Part shown: positions 18,743-28,186 of the stretch, one piece after another
Layout: every line of letters starts with the position of its first letter
How positions within the stretch are numbered: position 1 is the stretch's first letter
Source of the DNA: Candidatus Parcubacteria bacterium
GTDB lineage: Bacteria; Patescibacteriota; Patescibacteriia; Patescibacteriales; BM507
DNA: 50,223 nucleotides
NCBI GenBank assembly: GCA_002869265.1
Contig: PKTH01000036.1
Coordinates: 1-50,223, forward strand
Reading direction: 5' to 3'
The notes under the pieces: generated by a model
What the model was told of the DNA's origin: nothing
The model's database searches: none
Seen by the model: the letters and a program-made list of their open reading frames with translations, nothing else
Made by a program: the position numbers and the translations under genes

Positions 18743-19213
18743 ATGAAAAAATATTTTTTGCCATTTTTGTTTATTCTAATTAGTCAGTTTGCTGGAATTG
18801 TTGGGTCAATTTTTACAAGCTCTAAAATTCCAACATGGTATGCTTCTATTAATAAACCCTTTTTCAATCCTCCTGGTTGGCTCTTTGGTCCTGTCTGGAT
18901 TGTTTTGTATGCTATGATGGGGTATGCCTCATATCTAATTTATCTTCGAAGAGGAGAAAATTCTTTAGTGAATGCGACCTTGATAGTTTTCTTTATCCAC
19001 TTAGCCCTAAACGCTCTTTGGTCGATAATATTTTTTGGTCTTCAGAATCCAATGTGGGCATTCTTTGAAATTATTATTCTTTGGATAATGATTGTTTTAT
19101 TAGTTTTTCTTTTTTATAAAATTGACAGGAGGGCAGCTTATTTATTAATACCTTATTTATTGTGGGTAAGCTTTGCATCAGTTTTAAATTTTGCAATTTG
19201 GAAATTAAATTGA
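18743..19213 (+). CDS. TspO/MBR family protein (copy 2)
   Basis: 'WYASINKPFFNPPGWLFGPVWIVLYAMMGYASYLIY', same 156-aa length as copy 1. Confidence 0.9.
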   Translation: MKKYFLPFLFILISQFAGIVGSIFTSSKIPTWYASINKPFFNPPGWLFGPVWIVLYAMMGYASYLIYLRRGENSLVNATLIVFFIHLALNALWSIIFFGLQNPMWAFFEIIILWIMIVLLVFLFYKIDRRAAYLLIPYLLWVSFASVLNFAIWKLN

Positions 19214-19217
19214 AAAT

Positions 19218-19724
19218 ATGGAGTTTAGGCAAGTAGTTGTAAATGATAAAATGCAGAATGGTTATAAATATTTCCTTAGCGAGAAAATGGGTGAAAATTT
19301 TCACTCTGATTTTAGACCTGAGCTTACTCCAAAAAAGATGCTTGAGCTTGGTGTTTTTGGAGGGAAATACATGACTGATTGCAAAGAAGAGTTCCCAGGA
19401 AGTTGGTATGAAAACGCCAAGTTGGCAGACAAGGGATACGACCCAGAATTAAATTTTTTTAGAGTTAGAGCATCTCAATCTCTTTTGGTCTGGAGAAGAA
19501 AAGAGTGGATACACCTAGATGACCCAAGGGGGTGGTTCCAGTGGTATTGTCGTTATTATATGGGGCGGAGACATGAAGATGATGAAAGGCAAATAAAAAG
19601 ATGGAAGGCGTTTAGAAGACATTGGTCGGCTGTTAAAAATAATTGCCTCAAAGGAGACTGGGATTGTAGACCCAGACAAAGGCAAGCACTCTTGCATTGG
19701 GCTTATGATAGTCGGAAAATATAA
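19218..19724 (+). CDS. Conserved protein of unknown function (basic, Trp/Arg-rich)
   Basis: 'SQSLLVWRRKEWIHLDDPRGWFQWYCRYYMGRRHEDDERQIKRWKAFRRH'; start 4 nt after tspO stop. Confidence 0.75.
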   Translation: MEFRQVVVNDKMQNGYKYFLSEKMGENFHSDFRPELTPKKMLELGVFGGKYMTDCKEEFPGSWYENAKLADKGYDPELNFFRVRASQSLLVWRRKEWIHLDDPRGWFQWYCRYYMGRRHEDDERQIKRWKAFRRHWSAVKNNCLKGDWDCRPRQRQALLHWAYDSRKI

Positions 19725-19813
19725 AACCCTAAATTAATACTTGCAATTTTCGTTTGAATATGGTAATCAAAACAAAGATTGTTCTTTAAAACAACATATA
19801 TGGAGGAATAAAA

Positions 19814-20644
19814 ATGGGAAAAGTGTTTTCATGGAATGAAATTGAAGAAGGAAAAATACCAGCTATTAACGATTTTCATATAGTTTGTGAAAAAATGAAA
19901 TTAAAATTTTCTGAAATGAGAGAGATAGTTGGTGCAGCAATCTGCGGGTCTATTTTGAACGAAGGGATTGATATACGAAGTGACATTGACGCTGTAATAG
20001 TTTATTCAGAAAGTTCTAGGAGTATTGTGATAAAAGCAATGCAAAGTCTTTCTCTAGTGGCGCAAGAGCTAAACGTTCCAATTGAATTAGTGCTTATAAG
20101 CGATGGCCAGGCAAGAAGAAGTGGTCATGGTATAGATAGATCTTTCTGGGAACATCTTGAGCACTCTGTAGAAAATAATGGCGTTATAAAGATTAACCCC
20201 CAAGAACTAATTGAAACAAAGGATACTGTTCTAAGAGATACGAAGTATTGCATAGCCAGGAAGGGGTCTGTTCTTGAAAAAAGATGGGCCAGAGCCAGCA
20301 TTGAAGATGCTGGCAGATATCATTTTCTGGAAAAACTTCTTTCAGCTCCGGTTTATGTGGCCAGAAAAGTTCTTCGATGTCATAACTCTGATTTGCTAAA
20401 GAACGGCGATAGTAAGAAAAAAGTTTTGGAAGCATATTCTAATCTCTTTGGAGATAATCCCATGGTAAGGCTCTTGCATGAACTTGTTGAATTTGACAAG
20501 GTCTATACTGAGCACTTGAAAATGCAAATAAAAGAACCACAGAACAAGCTTTATGTAAAAATGCTTGAAGAAATAGAAGAGCAGGCTCCTAATGTTTTAT
20601 TATTCTTACAAGAGAACTATAGATTCTTAGAAGACCTTGAGTGA
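19814..20644 (+). CDS. Nucleotidyltransferase-domain protein
   Basis: 'AAICGSILNEGIDIRSDIDAVIVYSE' (GS..x..SDID motif); SD ggagg; promoter TTGCAA-17-TAATCA upstream. Confidence 0.75.
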   Translation: MGKVFSWNEIEEGKIPAINDFHIVCEKMKLKFSEMREIVGAAICGSILNEGIDIRSDIDAVIVYSESSRSIVIKAMQSLSLVAQELNVPIELVLISDGQARRSGHGIDRSFWEHLEHSVENNGVIKINPQELIETKDTVLRDTKYCIARKGSVLEKRWARASIEDAGRYHFLEKLLSAPVYVARKVLRCHNSDLLKNGDSKKKVLEAYSNLFGDNPMVRLLHELVEFDKVYTEHLKMQIKEPQNKLYVKMLEEIEEQAPNVLLFLQENYRFLEDLE

Positions 20645-20650
20645 GGATAG

Positions 20651-20678
20651 ACCCAGCTAAAACAGCTGGGTTTTTTGT
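20651..20678 (+). terminator. Intrinsic terminator
   Basis: acccagctaaaacagctgggtttttt. Confidence 0.9.
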
Positions 20679-20691
20679 TAATCGAGAAGTC

Positions 20692-20739
20692 TTGACAACA
20701 AGTTTAAAATAGTGTATCATTGTATTAATACGATAATAC
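20692..20739 (+). promoter_or_regulatory. Promoter TTGACA-17-TATCAT overlapped by 26-bp inverted repeat operator candidate
   Basis: GTATCATTGTATTAATACGATAATAC (20714-20739), 11 of 13 symmetric pairs match. Confidence 0.7.
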
Positions 20740-20756
20740 AAAAATATCTTAAGCTT

Positions 20757-21035
20757 ATGAAGGAGATTAATAACAAAAAACAAAATTTATATAAAGCAAT
20801 AACTCTATTAAAAAACAAGAAGGAAGTAGAGTGTTTTTTAAGAGACTTGTGTACAGTATCAGAAATTGATTTAATGTCTGAGCGTCTTAGTATTGCCATG
20901 AAACTGAGAGACAAGCTTAGTTACAGGAGGATTGCTAAGGAATCAGGAAGTAGTACGGCCACTATTACAAGAGTTGCTCATTGGCTTCATCATGGTTTAG
21001 GTGGGTATGTTTTAGTGTTAAAAAAACTTAAGTAA
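20757..21035 (+). CDS. TrpR-like regulator (YerC/YecD family)
   Basis: 'FLRDLCTVSEIDLMSERLSIAMKLRDKLSYRRIAKESGSSTATITRVAHWLHHGLGGY'; start at 20757 rather than 20712. Confidence 0.9.
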   Translation: MKEINNKKQNLYKAITLLKNKKEVECFLRDLCTVSEIDLMSERLSIAMKLRDKLSYRRIAKESGSSTATITRVAHWLHHGLGGYVLVLKKLK

Positions 21036-21053
21036 TTTAATACATTAAATTTT

Positions 21054-21080
21054 AACCCACCTTATATGGTGGGTTTTTTA
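21054..21080 (+). terminator. Intrinsic terminator
   Basis: aacccaccttatatggtgggtttttt. Confidence 0.9.
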
Positions 21081-21095
21081 ATTTATTAAAAAAGT

Positions 21096-21638
21096 ATGAA
21101 AAAATTTCAAATTGGAGTCATGGGATCAGCCGCTGATCTAAAATACTCAAAAAAAATCGAAAATATTGCAAAAAAATTAGGTGAAGAAATAGCAAAGAAT
21201 GATTGCATCTTGGTATATGGGGCTGAAAAAGATTCAAGTTCACTGTCTACTGTGGCAGCAAAAGCCGCCAAAAGAATGAATGGTTTTACAGTAGGAGTTA
21301 CCTACGGCAAAGGAATGGATATATGGGAAAGAAATTATGCAGATGTGATAATTGCGTCTGGAATGGAGAGAGGTGGAGGAAGGGAATTGGCTCTTGTGAA
21401 TAGTTGTGATGGGATTATCGCAATTTCAGGAGGCTCGGGGACACTAACCGAGATATTAATTGCCTATCAATTAAATATTCCGATAGTAGTAATTAAAGGC
21501 ACTGGTGGCTGGGCCGATCAAGTTGCTGATAAATTTTTAGACTCCAGAAAAAGACTGAAAGTTATTGGTGTCTCCGAATATAGCGGGGCAGTAAAGAGAA
21601 TGATTAGAGAAATTAAGAAAAAAACAAATGAAAAATAA
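21096..21638 (+). CDS. SLOG/LOG-like (TIGR00725-type) protein
   Basis: 'GVMGSAAD', 'RGGGRELALVNSCDGIIAISGGSGTLTEILIAYQLNIPIVVI'. Confidence 0.75.
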   Translation: MKKFQIGVMGSAADLKYSKKIENIAKKLGEEIAKNDCILVYGAEKDSSSLSTVAAKAAKRMNGFTVGVTYGKGMDIWERNYADVIIASGMERGGGRELALVNSCDGIIAISGGSGTLTEILIAYQLNIPIVVIKGTGGWADQVADKFLDSRKRLKVIGVSEYSGAVKRMIREIKKKTNEK

Positions 21639-22284
21639 AAAGGGACTGATAATCTTTGATCTGGATGGAACTTTATATAGTTATGGAGAAAAAGTTTTTG
21701 AAAAATCATTTTTGGGCTTAGAGGTTAAGAAAAATATTATAGATTTAATCAAAAGACTAGAGGACTGTGATGAGAAAAAAGCAATTAAAAAATATTCTAA
21801 GCTAAAAGCTGAGTTTGGCGAAAATTTTAGTGTCGCATTTGAAAATAGATATTCTATAAAAAGACTGGACTACTTTAAAGAAGTTTGGAATATAAATGCT
21901 GATAATTATCTTAAAGCATCTTTTAATTTAAAAAAATTGTTATTAGATCTAAGCGCGAACTATGTGTTGGTGCTTTTATCAGATGCTCCTGGAGTTTGGA
22001 TCAGCTCAGCCATCAAGACCCTGGGGGTAAAAAATATTTTTACAAAGATATATTCAGGAGAAACAAATATCAGAAAAAATAATTTTAGAGCATTTGAAGT
22101 AGTGAAAACAGATTTTCCAAAAATGAAAAAATATATATCCGTTGGTGACCAGGAGACAACCGATATTATCCCTGCAAAAAAAATTGGCATGATCACTGTG
22201 CTTATAGCCGCAAGAAATAATAACCAGAATGCTGACTATGAGATAAATTCTGTTTTAGATCTGGTAAAGATAAAATGTTTTTAG
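21628..22284 (+). CDS. HAD superfamily hydrolase
   Basis: 'LIIFDLDGTLYSYGE', 'LLSDAPGVW', 'YISVGDQETTDIIPAKKIGM'. Confidence 0.85.
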   Translation: MKNKKGLIIFDLDGTLYSYGEKVFEKSFLGLEVKKNIIDLIKRLEDCDEKKAIKKYSKLKAEFGENFSVAFENRYSIKRLDYFKEVWNINADNYLKASFNLKKLLLDLSANYVLVLLSDAPGVWISSAIKTLGVKNIFTKIYSGETNIRKNNFRAFEVVKTDFPKMKKYISVGDQETTDIIPAKKIGMITVLIAARNNNQNADYEINSVLDLVKIKCF

Positions 22285-22375
22285 ATTAATCTTTAATTCG
22301 TGGTCTGTATTGAAAAATAGCAATATTTATGCTTAAATAGCAATAATGATATAAAAATAAATAAAATAAAGTTAT

Positions 22376-23770
22376 ATGAAAAAACCAGTAACAGTCAAAC
22401 CAGAATTAATGGGAGGAGTTAGAGACATGTTGCCTGAAGAAGCAATAGTGTTTTTTGATTTTGTTGAAAAAATTACAGGTGTGTATAAGAAGTTTGGTTT
22501 TGTTCCTCTGGAAACTCCATGCATGGAAAAGTTACCAACCCTAACAGGCAATATTGATGATTTTGATAAGTCAATTTTTAGAACGAAGGTAGTCAAGGGG
22601 ATGGAGGATAAATCTCTAAAATCTTCAGACCTTGGAGAGGAGTCCGCCCTAAGATTTGATCTCACTGTTCCATTGGCGAGGGTTGTTTCAGCCTATCCGG
22701 AAATTCCAAAACCTTTTAAAAGGTATCAACTAGGTAAAGTTTTTCGAGGTGAAAGACCGCAGGCAGGCAGGTACAGAGAATTTTACCAGCTAGATTTTGA
22801 TATAATCGGGTCATCTTCATTGGCTGCGGATCTGGAAACAATTCAAATAATGTATGAAGTGATGAAAATTTTAGAAGTTGATAACTTTTTAATAAAGTTT
22901 AATAGTAGAAAAATTTTAGCAGGACTTGCTGATTCTTTGGGCGAGGGTGATAAAATAGAAGAAATTATAAGAATAATAGATAAGCTAGATAAAATAGGCA
23001 TGGATGGGGTAGTGGCAGATCTCCAAAAGTCCCCAGGGGAAAGCTCTTCTGGTTCAGCTCTCCTCAATAAAGAGCAAGCAATTAAGGTTAAGGACTTTTT
23101 GGAAATAAGCAGAGAAAGTAAAGATATTGTTGGTGATTTAAAAACTTTTTTTAATGGAGTGTCAGGTCTTGGAATGGAAGGGGTGTTAGAAATAGAATAT
23201 CTAGCCAATGGACTAAAAAATCTTGGTGTGCAGCAAAAGTATTGGGAAATTGATTTGTCTGTAGCAAGGGGGCTTGGATATTATAATGGTCCAGTATTTG
23301 AAGTAATATTAAAGGACCTCCCAGGCCTTGGAAGTGTATTCTCTGGCGGAAGATATGATGGCTTAACTAGTCGCTTTATAAAAAATAGCAACATAGGAGG
23401 AGTTGGGGCTTCTGTTGGTCTAGACAGGCTGATTGTTGGTTTGAAGCAACTTGGAAAAATCAATGAAAAAGTTTCCCAATCTTCTGTGGTAGTGGCTGTG
23501 TTCAATGAAAGCTTGAGCCAAGATTCTATTTTGGTGGCAAACGAGCTAAGAAAAGCTGATATAAACACAGAAGTATATCTTGGATCAGACACATCTCTAA
23601 AAAACCAGATTGCTTACGCCTTAAAGAAAAATGCAAAATTTGTTGTAATAATTGGCCCCGATGAAAAAGAACAAGAAAAGGTTCAATTAAAAGATTTAGA
23701 TGCAAGGATTCAGGAGACAATAACAATGAACGAGTGTGTTAAGAAAATAAAAAAATCAGTTAATAAATAA
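22376..23770 (+). CDS. hisS: Histidyl-tRNA synthetase
   Basis: 'GGVRDMLPEEA', 'LRFDLTVPLARVVS', 'RYQLGKVFRGERPQAGRYREFYQLDFDIIG', 'GLGYYNGPVFEV', 'GGRYDGL', C-term anticodon-binding domain. Confidence 0.95.
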   Translation: MKKPVTVKPELMGGVRDMLPEEAIVFFDFVEKITGVYKKFGFVPLETPCMEKLPTLTGNIDDFDKSIFRTKVVKGMEDKSLKSSDLGEESALRFDLTVPLARVVSAYPEIPKPFKRYQLGKVFRGERPQAGRYREFYQLDFDIIGSSSLAADLETIQIMYEVMKILEVDNFLIKFNSRKILAGLADSLGEGDKIEEIIRIIDKLDKIGMDGVVADLQKSPGESSSGSALLNKEQAIKVKDFLEISRESKDIVGDLKTFFNGVSGLGMEGVLEIEYLANGLKNLGVQQKYWEIDLSVARGLGYYNGPVFEVILKDLPGLGSVFSGGRYDGLTSRFIKNSNIGGVGASVGLDRLIVGLKQLGKINEKVSQSSVVVAVFNESLSQDSILVANELRKADINTEVYLGSDTSLKNQIAYALKKNAKFVVIIGPDEKEQEKVQLKDLDARIQETITMNECVKKIKKSVNK

Positions 23771-23820
23771 AACTTTGTACAGTCCAGAATTATTTTAAGG
23801 TTATACTCTTTTTGAAAAGG

Positions 23821-23848
23821 CTGCCCTCTTGTGGGTAGTTTTTTTTAT
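23821..23848 (+). terminator. Intrinsic terminator
   Basis: ctgccctcttgtgggtagtttttttt. Confidence 0.7.
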
Positions 23849-24136
23849 TTGAGAAAAGCTGAAAAATCGAAAAATGTTCTAAAGTTTGCTATAATTTACT
23901 TAGAATTTTATATAATTACTTTGTAAAGCAGTAACTTAGAATTGCATGGTTTTTAGTTCAGCTATTTTTTTATTCTTGGGGAGATCCGAAGTTTACCCTA
24001 TTTTTAGTGATAACCATTAGTTTGGATTATCTATCGATTCGTCTAATGTGTGCTAGTAAAAAAGATAAAAAGAGAACATGACTCATAAAAAGCAATTTTC
24101 TAACTATGTTATTTAGGAGTCTTTAACGAAAAATAA

Positions 24137-24589
24137 ATGATTTCAGTAAAAACTATCATTGCCAATAAAAAACAATTTGCCAAATATTTTATTACAGGAG
24201 TGAGTGGTTTTATTCTTGATATTTTGTCTTTGTATTTTTTGAAAGAATATCTGCATCTAGCAGCCGCACAGTCAGTTATGATAAACCAAATATTTATTTT
24301 ATTTTATATTTTTCTTTTAAATAAATACTGGTCATTTAATTCTAATAATGGAGGACTCGCTGAACTTAAAAGATATTTGGTTGTAGTTTTTGGAAATTAT
24401 TTATTCTCAATAGTTTGGATTTGGTTTTTTTCTGACTTGATTGGATTATATTATTTGGCTGTTAGAACTGTTAATATAGCATTGGCGGTAAGTTGGAATT
24501 TTGTTTTATATAAAAAATGGGTCTATCGAGAAGTGAAAAATATTTCTGAAGAGGTATTAAAAGATAAAGTATGTAATGAACAAATATGA
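24137..24589 (+). CDS. GtrA-like membrane protein
   Basis: 'FAKYFITGVSGFILDILSLYFLKEYLHL', 'NFVLYKKWVYR'. Confidence 0.85.
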   Translation: MISVKTIIANKKQFAKYFITGVSGFILDILSLYFLKEYLHLAAAQSVMINQIFILFYIFLLNKYWSFNSNNGGLAELKRYLVVVFGNYLFSIVWIWFFSDLIGLYYLAVRTVNIALAVSWNFVLYKKWVYREVKNISEEVLKDKVCNEQI

Positions 24590-25209
24590 ACGAAAAAAAT
24601 GCCATGTGTCCCAATTGTAATATCTTGATGGATGAGGTTCTTATTTCATCACATTACAAAGTAAATATTCCGATAGATCAATGTAGTCGTTGTGGAGGTT
24701 TGTGGTTTGATGAATTAGAGCATCTTAGGGCCGATCATGATGAGCACAAGAAATTTGCTAAATTTGATCAAGAGAAGTTTCGGGGTGGTTTTGAGATAAA
24801 TTCAAAACTTTTATGCCCCAGAGACGGTCAAGAGCTGAGAGTCCTAGAGGATGACTATTTTACAAAAGAGGTCGAGGTGGAGTATTGCGAAAAGTGTTAT
24901 GGTTTTTGGTTTAATTCAGGCGAGTTTGAAACATTTCAAAAACAAAGGAAGAAAAAACTTGGAGTAGTTAGTAAAACGAAAAAAGATAATCTTGAAGAAC
25001 AACTAGAGGCAATGTTTATGGCAGAATCTGTCGCCAATAAATACAATACAATTGGGAATATTGGAAGATCACTTTCAAGTCCGGTAAGTAGAATGCCAGG
25101 AAATATCTTTTACAAAAAGAGCCATGCCAATGATCCCATTGCAAATCTTATAGAGGGTATATATTTGGTTATCACATCGCTTATAAGAATAATTTCAATA
25201 AAAAAATAA
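24586..25209 (+). CDS. Double TFIIB-type zinc ribbon protein (zf-TFIIB)
   Basis: Two repeats: 'CPNCNILMDEV...QCSRCGGLWFD' and 'CPRDGQELRVL...YCEKCYGFWFNSGE'. Confidence 0.85.
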   Translation: MNEKNAMCPNCNILMDEVLISSHYKVNIPIDQCSRCGGLWFDELEHLRADHDEHKKFAKFDQEKFRGGFEINSKLLCPRDGQELRVLEDDYFTKEVEVEYCEKCYGFWFNSGEFETFQKQRKKKLGVVSKTKKDNLEEQLEAMFMAESVANKYNTIGNIGRSLSSPVSRMPGNIFYKKSHANDPIANLIEGIYLVITSLIRIISIKK

Positions 25210-25273
25210 AATTTGGTACTATTTGGCAGAGTTTATAGCCAGGTTAATTCTTTTTAAAACACTCTTTATATAA

Positions 25274-25337
25274 TTGACTTTTAGCATGTTTTATGCTAAT
25301 TTTAAAAAAAATCTGACAAGGAGGTCGGACTTTTTTT
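25274..25337 (+). promoter_or_regulatory. Promoter TTGACT-17-TAATTT plus immediate hairpin with AAGGAG loop upstream of the purN-like gene
   Basis: TTGACT 25274-25279, TAATTT 25297-25302; TCTGAC-aaggag-GTCGGA (25312-25329) + CTTTTTTT; inverted repeat TTAGCAT/ATGCTAA in spacer. Confidence 0.6.
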
Positions 25338-25400
25338 GTTTTTTGACAAATAAATATTTTTTGTTGTAAAACTACATAACTTTACCGAGAGGAGGAAAAA

Positions 25401-26183
25401 ATGTCTAAAAAGCTTCGAATTGGAATTCTAGTTTCAGGTGGTGGCACGAACATGCAGGCGATTGTTAGAAATTGTCTTTCTGGCAAGGTAGATGCGGAAG
25501 TAGCTTTTGTTGCCTCAGATAACCCTGGCTCAAAAGGGCTCGCCTGGGCAAAAAAAGAAAAGATTCCAAACTTTTTAATCGATCACAAAAACATCAGAAA
25601 GAAAGTAAAAAGCGGAGACTGGTTGCCTGCAAACAAAAAAATGGTTAACGAGGTGCACGAAAAAAGCACCTGTGTTCATTCTTTGTTCAAGGGTGATGTT
25701 GAAAAGCAAAAGAGCCACTTGGCTTGGAAAATTCTTGCAGAAGGGGCTTTGCTGGTAGAAGTTAAAATGTATAAAATTGACTATTTGATTCTTGCAGGGT
25801 TTATGCAACTCTGCACCGCTCATCTGATTGATGAAATGAATGAGGGAAAAGTTTATCCAGGAATTATCAATATTCATCCGGCACTTCTACCTGCATTCCC
25901 TGGAGTTGATGGCTATGGTGATACTATCCGCTATGGTTGTAAATTTGGGGGATGCACTGTTCATTTTGTCGACTATGGTGAAGATACGGGGCCGATTATC
26001 GCGCAGAGAGCTATTCCCGTTAACCCGGGGGATACAAAAGAATCATTCATGAAAAAAGGCCTAGAAGAGGAGTATGAAGTTTTTTCGGAGGTTATTCATG
26101 CCTTGGCTCAAGGACGAGTTACAGAAGTAACGGACCCTTCACAGAAAAGAAAAAAATATTGGCTCGATCGACGTGTAAACTAA
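25401..26183 (+). CDS. purN: Phosphoribosylglycinamide formyltransferase-like (PurN), with an internal insertion
   Basis: 'GILVSGGGTNMQAIV', 'YLILAGFMQL', 'NIHPALLPAFPG', 'GCTVHFVDYGEDTGPIIAQRAIPV'; SD gaggagg. Confidence 0.85.
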   Translation: MSKKLRIGILVSGGGTNMQAIVRNCLSGKVDAEVAFVASDNPGSKGLAWAKKEKIPNFLIDHKNIRKKVKSGDWLPANKKMVNEVHEKSTCVHSLFKGDVEKQKSHLAWKILAEGALLVEVKMYKIDYLILAGFMQLCTAHLIDEMNEGKVYPGIINIHPALLPAFPGVDGYGDTIRYGCKFGGCTVHFVDYGEDTGPIIAQRAIPVNPGDTKESFMKKGLEEEYEVFSEVIHALAQGRVTEVTDPSQKRKKYWLDRRVN

Positions 26184-26208
26184 AACTCTAAAAAGACAGG
26201 AGAGAAAA

Positions 26209-28167
26209 ATGTCAGGGAAAACAGCGTTTCAAAAGATTATTGATAGCCATTTGGTAGGAATTTTACCTGATGGAAGCATGCTTCTTAAGATCGACAAGCG
26301 TTTTTGTCATGAGATTACAACTCCAAATGCCATTATCGATGCTCAGAGTCGAGATGCTGACGTTGTGTATGATCCGCAAAATATAAAAGTAATGATTGAT
26401 CATGTGAGTCCAGCCAAGGATACTCAGTCTGCAATTCAGGCCAAGATTATTCGTGACTGGTCTCGTAAGCACGCTCTAGAGTTCTTGGAGATTGGCAACA
26501 ATGGTGTTTGTCATGCTATTATCCCTGAAAAGGGATGGATCCTTCCTGGTGAAACCGCGGTTATGGGTGATAGTCATACTTGCACCCATGGGGCTTTTTG
26601 CACATTCTCTGCTGGAGTGGGAACGACCGATTTACAAGTAGCTATTGCAACTGGTCTGTGGGTTTGCCCTCCTCAGAAAGTTATTCGAGTAAATTTCAAT
26701 GGTGTGCTCCCATACAATCTTTTTTCGAAAGACCTTGTTCTTGCCTGGATCGCTCAAGTGGGAGTTAATGGGGCTACAAACTGTGTTGTTGAATTTGGTG
26801 GTTCGGTTATTGACAATATGTCAATGGACGCTCGAATGACCATAACAAACATGGCAGTCGAGGCAGGAGCAACTTCAGGCATGATAAATGTCGACGATGT
26901 TACTCTTGAGTATCTGGATTATTGTATTTGGGATATTTTGGAAAGAGACTTGAAATCAGATACACAATCCATCAAAGAAGAGATGATGAGCTGGAATAGT
27001 GATCAGGATGCAAAGTACGACAAAGTGATTGATATCGATGTGAGCAATATGGAACCAATGATAACCTTTGGCACAAGTCCTGAAAATGTAAAAACAGTGA
27101 AAGAAATGGAAGGTGGCCATGTAGATCAGGTTTATATTGGCTCATGTACCAACGGCCGGATCGAAGATCTGCGTGTTGCAGCAATGATTCTCGGGAAAAA
27201 CAAAGTGGCCGAAGGAGTTCGTTGTATTATAAATCCAGCGACAACTGAAATATGGAAAATGGCCCTGGAAGAAGGTTTATTTAAAACCTTTTCTGAAGCC
27301 GGTTGTTCAATTACGAATCCCAGTTGTGGAGCTTGTCTTGGTATGTCATGCGGAGTTTTAGCTCCTGGTGAAACTTGTGTTTCTACGACAAACAGAAACT
27401 TCCCAGGACGCATGGGGAAAGATGGAACAGTCCACTTGGCATCTGCGGCGACAGCAGCTGAGACTGCAATCAGAGGAGTGATTTCAGTTCCTGAATCTGT
27501 AGAAGATTTCTCATATTGTTCTAAGCTTCCTGCGTTTGCTGAAAGGACAGCTTATGTGGGACCCGAATGGGATACACCAAACTTTGCTGAAATTGCTGCA
27601 AAGCAATCTGGAGAGGGAAGAGACTTTTCTGGAAAGGTGTTTATCCATCCAGATTCGAATGTTGATACAGATCAGATAATCCCGGCAAAATATTTAACAG
27701 AAACAAGTAAGTCCGTGATGGGGGAACATTGTTTGGAGGATGCTGACATTCCCGCAGATCTTAGAGAGAAGCTTTTGTCATCTCAGATTTTAATTGCTGG
27801 TGAGAACTTTGGTTGTGGTTCAAGTCGTGAACACGCACCATGGGCACTTGAAGCGGCTGGCATTTGTTGCGTTATTGCGCCAAGCTTTGCACGCATTTTC
27901 TATGAAAACATGTTTGCCAATGGCCTGCTTTGTATCGTCTTGCCGCAAGAGATGATTGATGAGATTGTTAAAGAACGAGCAACTACAATAAACATTGACT
28001 GGGAGGCAGGAAACTTATCTCATCACGTAAAATTGATTGGCAAAAAAGACCCAGCTGAATATGACTTTGAGTTATCAGAATTTCAGAAGGAAATGATCCG
28101 CAGTGGTGGCAAGGTTGCCTATATGTTTAGTCTGGCGGCCGAGCTAGTTGAAGAAGGTAAACTCTAA
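26209..28167 (+). CDS. Fused 3-isopropylmalate dehydratase large plus small subunit (LeuC-LeuD, aconitase family)
   Basis: '[22 protein letters not shown]', '[14 protein letters not shown]', '[13 protein letters not shown]' then LeuD-like '[15 protein letters not shown]', '[16 protein letters not shown]'. Confidence 0.88.
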   Translation: MSGKTAFQKIIDSHLVGILPDGSMLLKIDKRFCHEITTPNAIIDAQSRDADVVYDPQNIKVMIDHVSPAKDTQSAIQAKIIRDWSRKHALEFLEIGNNGVCHAIIPEKGWILPGETAVMGDSHTCTHGAFCTFSAGVGTTDLQVAIATGLWVCPPQKVIRVNFNGVLPYNLFSKDLVLAWIAQVGVNGATNCVVEFGGSVIDNMSMDARMTITNMAVEAGATSGMINVDDVTLEYLDYCIWDILERDLKSDTQSIKEEMMSWNSDQDAKYDKVIDIDVSNMEPMITFGTSPENVKTVKEMEGGHVDQVYIGSCTNGRIEDLRVAAMILGKNKVAEGVRCIINPATTEIWKMALEEGLFKTFSEAGCSITNPSCGACLGMSCGVLAPGETCVSTTNRNFPGRMGKDGTVHLASAATAAETAIRGVISVPESVEDFSYCSKLPAFAERTAYVGPEWDTPNFAEIAAKQSGEGRDFSGKVFIHPDSNVDTDQIIPAKYLTETSKSVMGEHCLEDADIPADLREKLLSSQILIAGENFGCGSSREHAPWALEAAGICCVIAPSFARIFYENMFANGLLCIVLPQEMIDEIVKERATTINIDWEAGNLSHHVKLIGKKDPAEYDFELSEFQKEMIRSGGKVAYMFSLAAELVEEGKL

Positions 28168-28186
28168 AAAAAATGTGGAGGTTGAA

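Noticed and set aside
22843-23592. Minus-strand ORFs opposite hisS (121 aa, 103 aa)
   Set aside because: Antisense shadow ORFs over a well-supported tRNA synthetase gene; same reasoning for most minus-strand ORFs in the track.
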